Both the position numbers and the translations under genes were made by a program. From Ctena decussata (taxonomy: Eukaryota; Mollusca; Bivalvia; Lucinida; Lucinidae): a stretch of 64,000 nt of DNA. The stretch spans positions 51,573,757-51,637,756 of the forward strand of contig OZ022499.1 in NCBI GenBank assembly GCA_963989385.1, written 5' to 3'. The notes under the pieces are model-generated. The model saw only the letters and a program-made list of their open reading frames with translations, made no database searches and had not been told where the DNA came from. Shown here in pieces: positions 21,992 through 32,397 of this stretch (its first letter is position 1; each line of letters begins with the position of its first letter).

Positions 21992-22660
21992 AAAAAGAAC
22001 AAAGCAAAATTCAATCCATTTGTATTTCTTAAGTTCTACACTGACACGTATATGAATTGCCAAGCAATTAATACCTATATGTCAGAAGTTGAAAAACACT
22101 GTGCACCCATCATATGCCCGTCCATTCAGCCGGAGAGAGACATGGTATATGGTGACATTAACCGACAATTCGACAAAGTAAGTAAATAAATGAAGGCTTA
22201 ACCTGAGCGAGTATGAACCTTGCGCTTACCAAATACGCTTAATATATCAAAACCAACGGACAAGTAATCGCTTTTCGCTTGCAACAAAAGTGAAAGGTGT
22301 GTAATATAACTATGGATAGGTCTAAGTGCATATCTGTTTCAAAAGGCGTCATTTACAAGAAACCTGATCCAAGCGACTTTGAAACAGTAAATCTCGACTA
22401 ATATAGTTACTGACGGACTAACAGACAACACTATATACGCCCAAAATCATATAAAAAATATATGCAGGAAAATGAAGTGATATTTGGTACAATATTGGGA
22501 TGTATTATATTATGGCATTGCATTCAATAATATAACATTTGGTTTAAACATATTTTATTCGTTTATAAATTTTTTCATACATACATATATATAGTACACA
22601 ATACAATCTTGGGATTAGAACGAAAGCTGAGAGCTTATAGAGTTCTTCTCCCTGGAAAGA
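21992..22660. other. Spacer, nothing recognised
   Basis: AT-rich, with no supported gene or RNA. Confidence 0.35.
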
Positions 22661-22760
22661 TCATAATATAACATTTAAAACATAATATGCAACGGTCATA
22701 ATATAACATTTAAAACATAATATGCAACGGTTATAATATAACATTTAAAACATAATATGA
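22661..22760. repeat. Tandem repeat, three ~34-bp units
   Basis: Three near-identical units built on CATAATATAACATTTAAAA plus CATAATATGCAACGG. Confidence 0.9.
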
Positions 22761-22869
22761 AAAAATATACAAAATAAGAATGGACATTATAAAAATATTT
22801 TGTGGAGAAATGAGACCTCCATGTCCATAAAATAATTATCATTTCAGTTCATCGCGTTTTAGAAAACTA

Positions 22870-23205
22870 TTTGAAGGACTCATATCTGTACCCGATCTCT
22901 TATCTATACCCGATCCCTAATTATACATAATTCTTACCTCTCATGTATACCCTCCAATCTACTTTCAATTTTTATTTCTCATCTGTGTCCGATTTTCAAC
23001 TCTCCAATCTATACCCGATTCGTATCTTTCATCTGTACCCGATTTTTAATTCTCTCACCGGTATCCGAATTTCATCTCTTGTCTACTGTCAATTTTTATT
23101 CTTCAAGCTATACCCAGTCTTTTGCTTTGTGCTTCACTTTGTACTTGGTTTTCACCTCTCTTATCAGATGATTGTTCTCATTTCGCATCTCCGAGATCTG
23201 GTTTA
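22870..23205. repeat. Degenerate ~28-bp minisatellite (TACCCGAT units)
   Basis: About ten diverged units around ATCTGTACCCGATTTTTAA and CTCTC. The reverse-complement version (GATGAGAGATCGGGTATA) is seen near 24195-24215, in the flank of the Penelope-like element. Both blocks may belong to that element's flanks. Confidence 0.75.
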
Positions 23206-23682
23206 GCACTTGTACAGAAAGTAACAGATAGCCAGCCACCTTTTACATTTTTTTCTTGATAGATAAACCCAAATTACAGCATTAGCAGCGCAAATAGTAG
23301 AACAAATAACAGAGCCAAAAATAACTAAAGACAGTCCGCTGTTCCTTTACACTTTTCCTTTCATGGCATTATTGCCAAATGGTTGGCGACGCGTGAATAA
23401 GAATAATAGGCCAATACTCAAAGAAGTTTGCAGATCTTCGTATTTCAAGCTGCAAAGTTCACATATTGTACACAAGTACTGGAAGAGAATTCAAGGTATT
23501 CGGAACGGATGCGTAGGCCGATCTTAATATATCTCTTCTAGCTTTTCCTTCGATGCCGCTAATGTATAGCTATCGTTGAGATAGCTTCAAAAATGCAACA
23601 TGTGTGTGTTAAAATCACAAAAGAAACGTCTATTTTGGTGTAGGATTTCCGGCATACCTACACAATATACCATTTTCAGAAA
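23206..23682. other. Spacer, nothing recognised
   Basis: No supported gene or repeat. Confidence 0.35.
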
Positions 23683-23757
23683 AGTAAAAAGTATGCAAAG
23701 ACCAGGAACTGAAACTATCAAAATCCAAATCCAGCACTCAAACCATAGTTGGAACTT
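23683..23757. repeat. Direct-repeat copy of Penelope-like 3' flank
   Basis: Nearly identical to 24249-24325 (GTATGCAAAGACCAGGAACTG, then AATCCAAATCCAGC and CTCAAACCATAGTTGGAA), same orientation, about 567 bp apart. Penelope-like elements commonly sit in partial tandem, giving pseudo-LTR-like direct repeats; that is the likely explanation. Confidence 0.8.
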
Positions 23758-24861
23758 AACTCTGGTTCACTCTTTCCCTGATGTAATAAAGTAAAACAGA
23801 TCTGTCGCCAATTTCCGTTTCATAGACTACAGAACGTGAAACCGATGAAAAGAGAAGGCACATATGTTCCCGATTACTGTTTTCTTTTATCTATAATTTT
23901 CTGAGCATCTAAGTGAGTCATAGACTGTATCAATATTTCTATGATCTGTAGCATGAATTTTGTTTGTCTGTCTCTGCAAAGAATCATTCTTTTTGTACAA
24001 GACATAAAATTCTTTGCTTTCGATTCAATTCTGGAAAGCGTCGTGATGTCAAGCGTTTAAGTCAGAAAGCGCGGAACATCGCGAGTGGGTCCAAATGAGG
24101 TCACAAAATCGAGTGTGAATGGTAGAATTAAGAATCAGGTCCAGATGCGGAGATTTAAAATCCAAAATGGATAGGGTAATAGATGTGGTACAGATGAGAG
24201 ATCGGGTATATATAGATTTAGTAGACATTACAATGTATACGGATCTAAAAGTAAAAAGTATGCAAAGACCAGGAACTGAAACAATCAAAATCCAAATCCA
24301 GCCCTCAAACCATAGTTGGAAACAACTAAGATTACAAATAATCAAGATACAGAGAACATATGGCCAACCGAGTGAGCAGCTTGTTCCCAAAAGGTGGCCA
24401 CTCAGCAACCCAAACCGAACCAAAAATAATAATAACATACATAAGGTAAAACATCACAGAAACTCAGACACCAAAAACAGGCAACAAAGAACCACAACAG
24501 AACTACCGCCTTGGAACGGTCAGTAATGAATTACTGGGGGGCTTAAATCGATTTTACAGGCCCAACCTCACCCTCAGTTTCTGAAGTGGTACAAAACATT
24601 TAGTTGGTTGTTCGGTTCGCATGATAACCCTCTAACTCGTCAATGAATCATCACGGTAAACACATAAATCAAATTTCAACACCATGAAGAAGCAAAGACG
24701 AGGACTCAACAGATACAACGGGCCGTCTGACAGGTGGAGATCCCTGTCCTGCCAAACAACCCCACTGGAAATCTGAAGCAAAAGAAGGTCACCAGTTGAG
24801 CCCCGGTGGACCAAGCAACAGACAAAATGGCTCCGGTCCCAACCAACTAAAATATATAGCT

Positions 24862-26793
24862 TTAGGTCGGGGCCATCATAGAGTCTGACGACCGACCCCC
24901 CGGTGTGCAATTAAAGAGTGCAGCAAAGCTATCAACCGTGATTGGGTTAATCACTAAGCATGCAGACTGTCGCATAACATTTAAATTATAGCCAATACGT
25001 TTGTGACGTATTATTATTTTTCGGAATTGATCAGAAAAATCAGTCCTACCCTTAATCTTTTTGAATTTGTATACTAAGTCACCATAAAATTCTGGTTCCG
25101 ATAGGCCTTGGTGTAAAAGAAATTTTAATCCGACATCAAATTTTGAAACCAATTCATGGTGTCTGCGATAGAATTTAGAAAAAGCCTTTCTAAGCTTATG
25201 ATACCGATAGCCCTGTTGAAGAAGTTTAGCAGTTAAACATTTATTACGAGCATTAAAGTCATCTACATGACTACACACTCTAGCAAATCTTATAAGTTGA
25301 GAAATATACACTCCATAAGAGGGACGACGTGGAACGTCACCATCCAAAAATGGAAAATTAACTATATCAAAGTCAAAGTCATCACGTTTATCATAAATTT
25401 TAGAAGATACAAAACCGTTAGAAATAGATAGATGTAAATCCAAAAAGGGGGCCTCGGTATCTGAAGTATTAGCTTTATTCAATTTAAGTTCAGGTGGGTA
25501 AATTTGGTTAACCATGCTTTCAAAATAAGGATTATCAATATTCAGAAGATCGTCTAAATATCTAGAGGTTGAGTTAAATGCCTCAATGATATCAGCTTGA
25601 TTATCAACAGAAAGAGAAGTCATGAAATCTCTTTCATAACAAAATAAAAACAAATCGGCCACAAGAGGAGCACAATTTGTACCCATCGGAATACCAACAA
25701 TTTGTCTGTATAACTTATTACCAAATCTGATGTAAATATTATCTAAGAGATATGATAAGGCGTCACATACATTCTGACATGACCAAAGACTATATCCTCT
25801 ATATATTTTACGGTCAGTAGAAGTGAAAAACGCTTTCTTATCGTTACAGGCAATATAAAGGGTATCTTCATTTTTGGAGAAATTTTTGAAGGCCCTCTCA
25901 ATCAAATCAACAAGTTTTTCCTTTATTAAATTATGGGGTAATGTGGTATAAAGAGTAGAAAAATCATAAGTGGACAAACTAGTCGCACGGAACCCTCTTG
26001 ACTTCAGTTTACTAAGTACCTCACCAGAATTTTTTATAGACCAAAACATATTTTTCCCTGACCTCTCATACACTGTCTCATAGTACCAAATGACACGAGA
26101 TTTCACAGCAGTGAGGCAAGAAGTTAATAATTTAGATAATTCTGTAGTAGTACAAGAGCTAGAGTTGGCAATGAATCTAGCTTTATACGGTTTTTTATGA
26201 AGCTTAGGTAACCAATACATCGTAGGTAGTTTGTCTTGGCGTTCCTTAACGTTAACAGCAAACTTTAAAGGCAAATTATTTGAGTGGCTATTAACGACAG
26301 TCTTCTCATCTGTAAAAGTCTCTTCGTAAGCCGTGGTGCCGTTAAGTTCCTGCTTCAAAGTGTTAATATAGTGCATCCGACAAACAACAACAATGTTGTT
26401 TGCGGCCTTGTCAGCAGGAACCAAAACATACTTCCTATGAAAATCCTGGATACCCTGCTTCAAATATCTAAAGGAAGATTTAGACTTAGGAGGTAAAAGA
26501 TTAGTATTGTGTGAATAAAACTTTATACGTTTATCCACAATATTAAAGATACTTAGTTTCCATTTCTTTGAAGCGTTACTTTCAACACCCTCTCGTTTAC
26601 ACCAACGATTACCAAAATCATTTAATGCAGATGCAATTTCTTCCCTACATCTGTTGAAATCGATATGGGAAGGGAATCTATACTTAGGACCCTTAGAAAC
26701 AATGTTACGAATTCTAGAATCCGGGATGATCTTCAAATTTCCAGTCACAACATGACCTGCTGATGGGTAAATAAATTTGGAATCTTTACAATC
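24862..26793 (-). CDS. Penelope-like element reverse transcriptase
   Basis: The frame is open from just after a TGA at 26794-26796 to the stop at 24862. Counting from the GTG at 26746-26748, RT hallmarks are VLVPADKAANNIVVV (about 142-156), YWLPKLHKKPYKARFI (about 188-203), the motif A region YDFSTLYTTLPH (about 258-270) with its catalytic Asp, GIPMGTNCAPLVADLF (about 357-372) and the catalytic box RYLDDLLNI (about 394-402). APFLDLHLSI and a Cys/Arg-rich C terminus ending NCTPGGRSSDSMMAPT follow. The product would copy element RNA at the insertion site. There is no lesion across more than 600 codons. No ATG sits at an obvious N terminus, so the true start lies upstream beyond stops, or the copy is dead at its 5' end. 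Confidence 0.88.
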   Translation of the reverse strand, partial: DCKDSKFIYPSAGHVVTGNLKIIPDSRIRNIVSKGPKYRFPSHIDFNRCREEIASALNDFGNRWCKREGVESNASKKWKLSIFNIVDKRIKFYSHNTNLLPPKSKSSFRYLKQGIQDFHRKYVLVPADKAANNIVVVCRMHYINTLKQELNGTTAYEETFTDEKTVVNSHSNNLPLKFAVNVKERQDKLPTMYWLPKLHKKPYKARFIANSSSCTTTELSKLLTSCLTAVKSRVIWYYETVYERSGKNMFWSIKNSGEVLSKLKSRGFRATSLSTYDFSTLYTTLPHNLIKEKLVDLIERAFKNFSKNEDTLYIACNDKKAFFTSTDRKIYRGYSLWSCQNVCDALSYLLDNIYIRFGNKLYRQIVGIPMGTNCAPLVADLFLFCYERDFMTSLSVDNQADIIEAFNSTSRYLDDLLNIDNPYFESMVNQIYPPELKLNKANTSDTEAPFLDLHLSISNGFVSSKIYDKRDDFDFDIVNFPFLDGDVPRRPSYGVYISQLIRFARVCSHVDDFNARNKCLTAKLLQQGYRYHKLRKAFSKFYRRHHELVSKFDVGLKFLLHQGLSEPEFYGDLVYKFKKIKGRTDFSDQFRKIIIRHKRIGYNLNVMRQSACLVINPITVDSFAALFNCTPGGRSSDSMMAPT

Positions 26794-27090
26794 TCATGAA
26801 TCAGGAGTATTAGCATCGATGTCAAGATCAGACACAAGTTTATTGAAATTAAATATGATACTTCTAATCGGTTTGTTATACTTATAACAAATAATAGTTC
26901 TGAGATTTCTCAAAGGAAAAATATATGAAGATTAATTCCGAAGGTTACCGAGGATCACTCCTGTTTCTTCAAAGAAAGCAAAACACATAATTCTTTTGGG
27001 TTCGTTATAAAAGAAAAAGTTTAGAATATGATAAAAATGTCTTTTCCAGCCGATGGTTTCAAAATATGGAAATGTAGATTTTTTTTAAAT
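26794..27090 (-). pseudogene. Upstream coding extension of the Penelope-like ORF with TGA and TAA
   Basis: In the same frame as the RT, translation continues upstream: FNFNKLVSDLDIDANTPDS, then TGA (26794-26796), then DCKDSKFIYPSAGHV. Further upstream PLRNLRTIICYKYNKP is preceded by TAA (26932-26934), and before that PKRIMCFAFFEETGVILGN. The protein-like character on both sides of each stop shows they interrupt a once-coding region. A UGA could in principle be selenocysteine, but the nearby TAA favours decay. Confidence 0.6.
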
Positions 27091-27120
27091 ATCTAAACAT
27101 TAAGAAACTTCGTTTTAAAG

Positions 27121-27451
27121 AAAACATCAGGCATATCATTATGAACAGACTGAGCATACAAAGGGCTGAAAGCTTAATCCGGTTGAAAGATATTTCCCTT
27201 TCGGATAACAATGTAAAAACATATAAGAAACATTTACGACCATCCGCTCATCTAACCTTTTCAACACCATCCAACCATGGTATTATATATTTATAGTCAT
27301 GCAATTTCAACACTGAGAAACAACCTTTGAAGAAAGTGATCTTTTTTACAGCTGAAAAAGAAAAAAAAATGTATTCCTTTCGAATATCAAATTAGCGAAG
27401 TCCCTGTAAATATTTTATGTACAAACAAAAGCAACTGCAGGTTGCAAAAAC
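27121..27451. other. Spacer between Penelope-like element and composite repeat
   Basis: A short plus-strand open stretch at about 27128-27296 (MNRLSIQRAESLIRLKD) looks mildly protein-like, but I cannot match it to anything. Otherwise nothing is recognised. Confidence 0.35.
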
Positions 27452-27576
27452 ATTAAGAGGGCCATGGGGCCCTGAATCGCTCACCTGAGTAAAACGGTCA
27501 AACATCAAACAAGGCTCTATAAGCTATCAGCTTTCGTTCTGATCCATTTCATTTGTTCAGTTGTGTTGTCTACATA

Positions 27577-28365
27577 CGAGGTATGTTCGGAAAGTTCCCG
27601 GACTGCACTAATAACTTTGTTATTTTTAAACATAGAGCTTTGAAACTTCAGTCACGTTAAGAAATATATATATAAATTTTCATTACAAGCGGACATTTGC
27701 CTACGTCGATGCATTGTAATATTATCGTATCCATAGCAACACTATATACGCTCTTGCGGAGCAACCCTCATTTATTTCTATAGTGTTCATATTATGCGCC
27801 ATGTGTTAAGTCCAAAACGCGGGAAATGTCATCTTGGCGTCATCAAGACAATGTCCCAGCGACCACGGCCAAGCATACGGAGTTGGACTTGGATGTACTC
27901 GGGATCGGCAGGTTGGAGCACGCCCCATACAGCCCAGACCTCGCGTCAGTTGATTTTGCGCTTTTCCCGGCCGTCAAAGCCCAGCTACGCGGAATCCGCT
28001 TAGACGATCTCAAGAGCCTTCGTCGCCACGTGCAGGTAATTATTTCATCCTTTGATAAACTATGGTTTTCAATCTGTTTACACATCATGGGTCAGAAAAC
28101 ATGAACGTTGCACATGGCCGCTATTTCGAGAAGGAGCGAAAACTTGACGTTGGCGTCATTAATTTTAACGTCGGGTTGCTTCGACATACCGTTGGTACAT
28201 GTTTTTAATCTATTATAACTTTTTTTTATTGTTATATGTATTGCGACGAAATTTGGCAGTGATATGCAATAATAGATGCAGTAAATCCGTACTGAGTTTT
28301 GTTATAATACAATCAGCCATTCAAAAGAAATGCGTTCAGTCCGGGAACTTTCCGAACATACCTCG
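27577..28365 (+). mobile_element. mariner-family element, internally deleted
   Basis: Perfect 28-bp terminal inverted repeats (starting CGAGGTATGTTCGGAAAG) are bounded by TA target dinucleotides at 27575-27576 and 28366-28367. At 789 bp it is shorter than an autonomous mariner of about 1.3 kb. The interior keeps only the C-terminal third of the transposase. It lies inside the composite repeat at 27452-29999, so it inserted later. Confidence 0.95.
27826..28135 (+). pseudogene. mariner transposase C-terminal fragment
   Basis: The main frame gives WRHQDNVPATTAKHTELDLD, the second catalytic Asp region (HDNxPAHTA in intact mariners), then EHAPYSPDLASVDFALFPAV, the third catalytic region (YSPDLxxxDF). 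After SSFDKLW the frame shifts: YTSWVRKHERC and AHGRYFEK occur in other frames. The N-terminal DNA-binding domain and the first catalytic Asp are missing. It cannot be active. Confidence 0.92.
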
Positions 28366-29999
28366 TATGTATTGTAATGTGAATTTATTGAAGAAATAAA
28401 TATGTTTAAGCCGAACAAGGGTCATCATTTGAACAAACCTGATAGTTTGAAACTGTCAAAATATGAGAGACATTGGTTAAGGGTCAAATAATGACTTCCA
28501 TTGCTAAAAACGTTCATGCACTCATTTGTTTGACTGTATTTATCAACTTTTGCACCAAAACCTTATTCAAGCTCCATGAACTCTTGTATGTCAGCATTTT
28601 CCCATATAAAAAACCACCCAAAATCAAATTTGACCTTGCCATAAAAATGTCAAGGTCAACCTAAGGTCATCATTGGAACAATCTGGGACCAAAATCTTCA
28701 AAACTTTCCATGAAATCTTATACCCTAGCATTTTCCCATTATCGATCTTGTCGTAAAAAAGATAAAGGTCAATCTAAGGTCATCATTTGAATAATCTTAA
28801 TAGTACTCCAGTACCTGATGCTACATACCAAGTTTGAAGGCTATCGGTAAATTAGTTCTGGAAAATATAGTTTTTACCATATATGGGCATGGCGGCCATC
28901 TCGGTCATAAGACATGGATCGTTTAATCAAATTTTCATTCCCTAAGCTCCTGGAGGCTCTATATGACAATTTGTTACAAGTGGCCCAGTGGCTTTTGAGA
29001 AGATGCGTGAAACTGTCAAAATAATAGAGTCCTGGGTCAAAGGTCAAAGAATGACCTTGGCCTCTTGTACTCAAAAAAATCTTCATGTACTTATTAAGAT
29101 GACTGTTTATACCTATTTTTAGGCCAAAATCTTCAAAACTTCCCCTGAAATCTTATGTTCTAGCATTTTCCCATATTTGACCTTGCCGTAAAAAGGTCAA
29201 GGTCAACCAAAGGTCATCATATGAACAATCTTGGTAGTATTCAAGGACCAAATGCTACATATTCAGTTTCAAGGCCATCGGTAAATTGATTCTGAAGAAG
29301 AAGATTTTTAAAGTTTTTTACCATATATGGGCATGGCGGCCATGTTGATTATGTGACCTGGGCCGTTTGAACAAATTTTTTGTTCCCCCAGCTTCTGGGT
29401 GCTCAGTATGACATTTGGTTACAACTGGTTTAGTGGCTTTTGAGGAGAATGTTTTAATTTTTCAAAATATAAGAGTCCTCTGTCAAAGGTCAAAGAATGA
29501 CCTTGACCTCTTGTACTCATAAATCTTCATGTACTCATTAATATGACTGTATATACCAATTTTCAGTCCAAAATTTTCAACAATCTTTATGAAATCTTAA
29601 GTTCCAGCAAATTCCCATATAAAAGCACCAGAAAGCAAATTTGACCTTGCCGTAAAAAGGTCAATGTCAACCCAAGGTAATAGTTTGAACAATCTTGGTA
29701 GTACCCGATGCTACATACCAAGTTTCAAGGCCATCTGCCTATTGGTTCTGGAGAAGAAGATTTTTAAAGTTTTTTTACCATATATGGGCGTGACGGCCAT
29801 ATTGGTCATGTGACCCAGACCATTTGAATATTATTTCGGCCCCACAAGCCCTATAGGCTATATATGAAATTTGGTTACAATCGACCCAGTGGTTTCAGAG
29901 GAGAAGTCGTTTGAAATTGTGGACGGACGACGACGACGACGGACGACGAAGCCTACCCATACTATAAGATCCCATGAAGCCTCCGGCTCAGGTGGGCTA

Positions 30000-30565
30000 A
30001 AAACATTAACTTTAGCAATAGAATAATGTAACTTAGCTAAATATCAAATTAAACTATAAACACCTATGAAACTGTCTTATATACAACATCTTTACAAACT
30101 AGGCCTTCTATCATGAAGAATTATTTTATCAGTTAGCTGCCATAAACGCATATAAAATTCAGTGTAATTATTGTATACGTCAAACTGGGAAAATGTAACA
30201 ATCTAATGTAATATGAAAATAGGCACTGCTTTTAGGCGAGCACATCGCTTTTTATAATGTATGGGTAGTATGATAAAACATCTTTGGCTCTTACCATGTT
30301 AATTCTAAAGTCTCGGACAAAAATGCATAATTGAAGTGAAGACCCTGATCTGACTACTCACTGTACGATTCTGGATTCAATCTCACAAGTTGTCGTTTGA
30401 ATTTTGTAATAAAATTACTGCAACTCAACAACTGCGAACTCCGTCTGACAAACGGATGAGAAACTGACCGAGAACAGCTTTCCCCACCTTATCTTTCCCC
30501 TCGGAAAACTGGCTATATTCTTTATTCAGTTTCTTCTCTGCGGCGCTTTCTATTTCCTTCAAACT
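30000..30565. other. Spacer, nothing recognised
   Basis: No supported gene. It may include 5' transcribed sequence or an intron of the candidate minus-strand gene starting near 30646. Confidence 0.3.
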
Positions 30566-30646
30566 TCAACCAAAGCTCAGCCTCCTTGCATTTTGTGAAT
30601 CACCATGTAGTGATCTACGCACAAAATTTGTAAACGTTGACGCCAT
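30566..30646 (-). CDS. Candidate first exon or short ORF behind a promoter-like region
   Basis: The minus-strand sequence AAGATGGCGTCAACG gives a strong-context ATG at 30646-30644, reading MASTFTNFVRRSLHGD and stopping after 26 codons at 30566. A GT that could act as a splice donor occurs within it (CATG|GTGATT). I do not recognise the peptide and cannot see a second exon, so this may be a spurious ATG. Confidence 0.25.
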   Translation of the reverse strand: MASTFTNFVRRSLHGDSQNARRLSFG

Positions 30647-30720
30647 CTTGATTTTTTTTGGAACGAAACGTTTGACGTCATTACGTAACGTAGCGACAGA
30701 CATACTGCACTTCCGTTTGG
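30644..30720 (-). promoter_or_regulatory. Promoter-like segment with CRE and ETS-type motifs
   Basis: Just upstream (right) of the ATGGCG are a perfect CRE palindrome TGACGTCA (30673-30680), TTACGTAA (30681-30688) and a CACTTCCG ETS-type core (30708-30715). CRE, ETS and an AAGATGGCG start are usual in TATA-less housekeeping promoters of animals. No transcript evidence is available here. Confidence 0.4.
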
Positions 30721-30784
30721 TGTCACTACGAAAGAAATTCCATTCAATGTACTGTATTTTAAAGGCAAAAATATGCTTTACCAA

Positions 30785-31651
30785 TTCTCTACCATAGAGC
30801 TCAGGCTCTTTAAATTGCAGACGCTACGCGCCTGCCAGCGAGTGCTCGCTATCAATGCTGCAGCGCTCATAGAAGAATATACTCTGCCATAATGTTCTTA
30901 CAAAACATTTGACTCGGTGAAAATTGAGATGTTTTGTGATTTCGTTAGGATCATAGGTAGCCCCAAAGGGCGTGAGCGCAACCTAAAACCTGCCTGCGGA
31001 ACGATGAAGCAGACAATTTCTGAAGTTTAAACGTTCATATATTCATTTCTGTAAGATCAACGTGATTGGTGAGGTTAGCAAACATAATACATGTACTAAT
31101 GAAATCTAAAGGCCTGGAAATTCAACTTCGCATTGTTCATTAGCAAAATTCTAAAATATGTTTGTTGTGCGAATTATTTATGCAGTCAAACAGCTGATTT
31201 TATCGGGTCATTATATCCAGTTCAGACTAAAACGAGTGAGGAATAAACTGTACAAACCATATGAAGTTTGTACATTATTAAGCCTTGAAAATGGATGGAT
31301 GAATTATGATTTTACGACCTTTCAACAGTATTTCAGCCATATCAGGACGACGGTGATAATGAAAGGTTGTTGGCAATTTAACCCCTTAACGATTAAATGG
31401 ATTGACGCTTCCAACGAGAACCTAACCCGGCTTTATATCAACAGGTCAGTACTGAAGCAACCGAGCTACCGGGACTCCTAGCTGAGACAGAAGGAAAACA
31501 TAAATCGTTTACATTCGATGCTTTGAAAAAGAACTGAAATTAAAAGTAAGTACCACTTACAAGTGTATTGTTATTTTGGTTGACCGCGAATTCTTTTACC
31601 CCACCCCCTCCCCCACCCCCGCCAAACTAATATATGATGTTGATGACAATG
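30785..31651. other. Spacer, nothing recognised
   Basis: A plus-strand open frame of 107 codons at 31158-31481 has no recognisable domain. No other signal is supported. Confidence 0.35.
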
Positions 31652-31804
31652 TCAAACAAGAGCTAGCCATATAACCATACAGCATGCTTTGTTTCAGAAG
31701 TCACAATTCAATACTTGTCATTGGTTGAGTTACCATTCAGAAATCAGTTTTCTTTATAATCTATCTGCTTGTATATACCCACATGGTCACTTTGAGCAGT
31801 TTCG

Positions 31805-32397
31805 GTTTGTCAACTGAGTAACTCGAGTAACTAGAGTTACTGACCGAACAACACGAGTAACCGCAATACGCATGCGCAGTACTGCGCACATATTCGTATT
31901 TACTCGACTACCGTAACCCCCACCTCACCTCGGGTAGCCTGGATTAAAGATGGCGGAAAGTGAACTTCCGCTGTAAAAGAAGCCAATTCTTTGGTTTTTC
32001 CTTCATAATGACACATTGTCACGCCAATGATTTGCCTTTTTTCTGTTTAATAATAGTGAGAATGGGATAAGAATGTTCATCATACTGATGATTATATTTA
32101 CTCTGCTTGTGCTTTTGCCATATTCAGCAGGGTTTACAGCGGGGCCAGTTACGACTTTAGAATTGTAATTTCCCATTACAATTTAAAAATTCTTGTGAGT
32201 CCTGACTCTTGTGAACATTAAACACCTGAGTTTTAAAAGAAAATTGCGAGAATAGGACCCTGGACTTAAAGGTAAAAAGATCGATGGTCGTCGCCATTTT
32301 GTTCTTTACTCGAAGTTTTCGGCACGGCAGTACTCGAGTACCTTTGTACGCATGCGCCAAATTTCAACCCGAGTAACACGAGTTGGCAACTCGAAAA
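31805..32397. promoter_or_regulatory. Inverted promoter-like module with paired NRF1-type sites
   Basis: Two convergent half-modules. The left half (plus strand) has TACGCATGCGCAG at 31867, CTCGA/ACTCG-rich flanks, then AAAGATGGCGG with ATG at 31950. The right half (minus strand) has GGCGCATGCGTAC at 32345-32357, ACTCGAG flanks, then AAAATGGCG with ATG at 32297. GCGCATGCGC is the NRF1 core of many animal promoters. The plus ATG stops after 8 codons; the minus one reads MATTIDLFTFKSRVLF and is open for 46 codons. It may be a foldback element or a duplicated promoter. Confidence 0.4.

Larger units (their letters stand above)
24249..27120 (-). mobile_element. Penelope-like retroelement, nearly complete RT region
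   Basis: It contains a 628-codon reverse transcriptase frame (24862-26748), a 3' flank of about 600 bp whose relatives occur at 10340-10538 and 11280-11479, and an upstream coding extension with stops as far as about 27085. No GIY-YIG endonuclease is found after the RT core, where most Penelope elements carry it. In the Chlamys/Naiad group it is N-terminal, which would put it in the decayed or missing 5' part here. Subfamily assignment is inference. Confidence 0.85.
27452..29999. mobile_element. Hairpin-headed composite repeat (element III)
   Basis: The head ATTAAGA is followed by a perfect hairpin AGGGCC-ATGG-GGCCCT (27458-27473), then the terminal motif GCTCACCTGAG (27479-27489). The body from 28440 to 29930 has about three units of roughly 450 bp, with recurring GGTCAAAGAATGACCTTG, ACCATATATGGGCATGGCGGCCAT and CAAGTTTCAAGGCCATC text. 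A GACGAC microsatellite (about 29922-29948) follows. It closes with a hairpin of arms AGCCTACC (29950) and GGTGGGCT (29991), within CTCAGGTGGGCT, the complement of the head motif. A mariner has inserted at 27577. Confidence 0.75.

Noticed and set aside
24119..24526. Plus-strand 135-codon ORF
   Set aside because: Lies in the non-coding 3' flank of the Penelope-like element; homologous sequence at 10340-10538 does not conserve a frame.
31158..31481. Plus-strand 107-codon ORF
   Set aside because: No domain, promoter or splice signal recognised; length is within chance for a window of this size.
31652..31700. Sixth hairpin-headed repeat
   Set aside because: The leader AAACAAGA is present, but the following GCTAGC has no loop and no closing motif was found; kept only as a possible relative.
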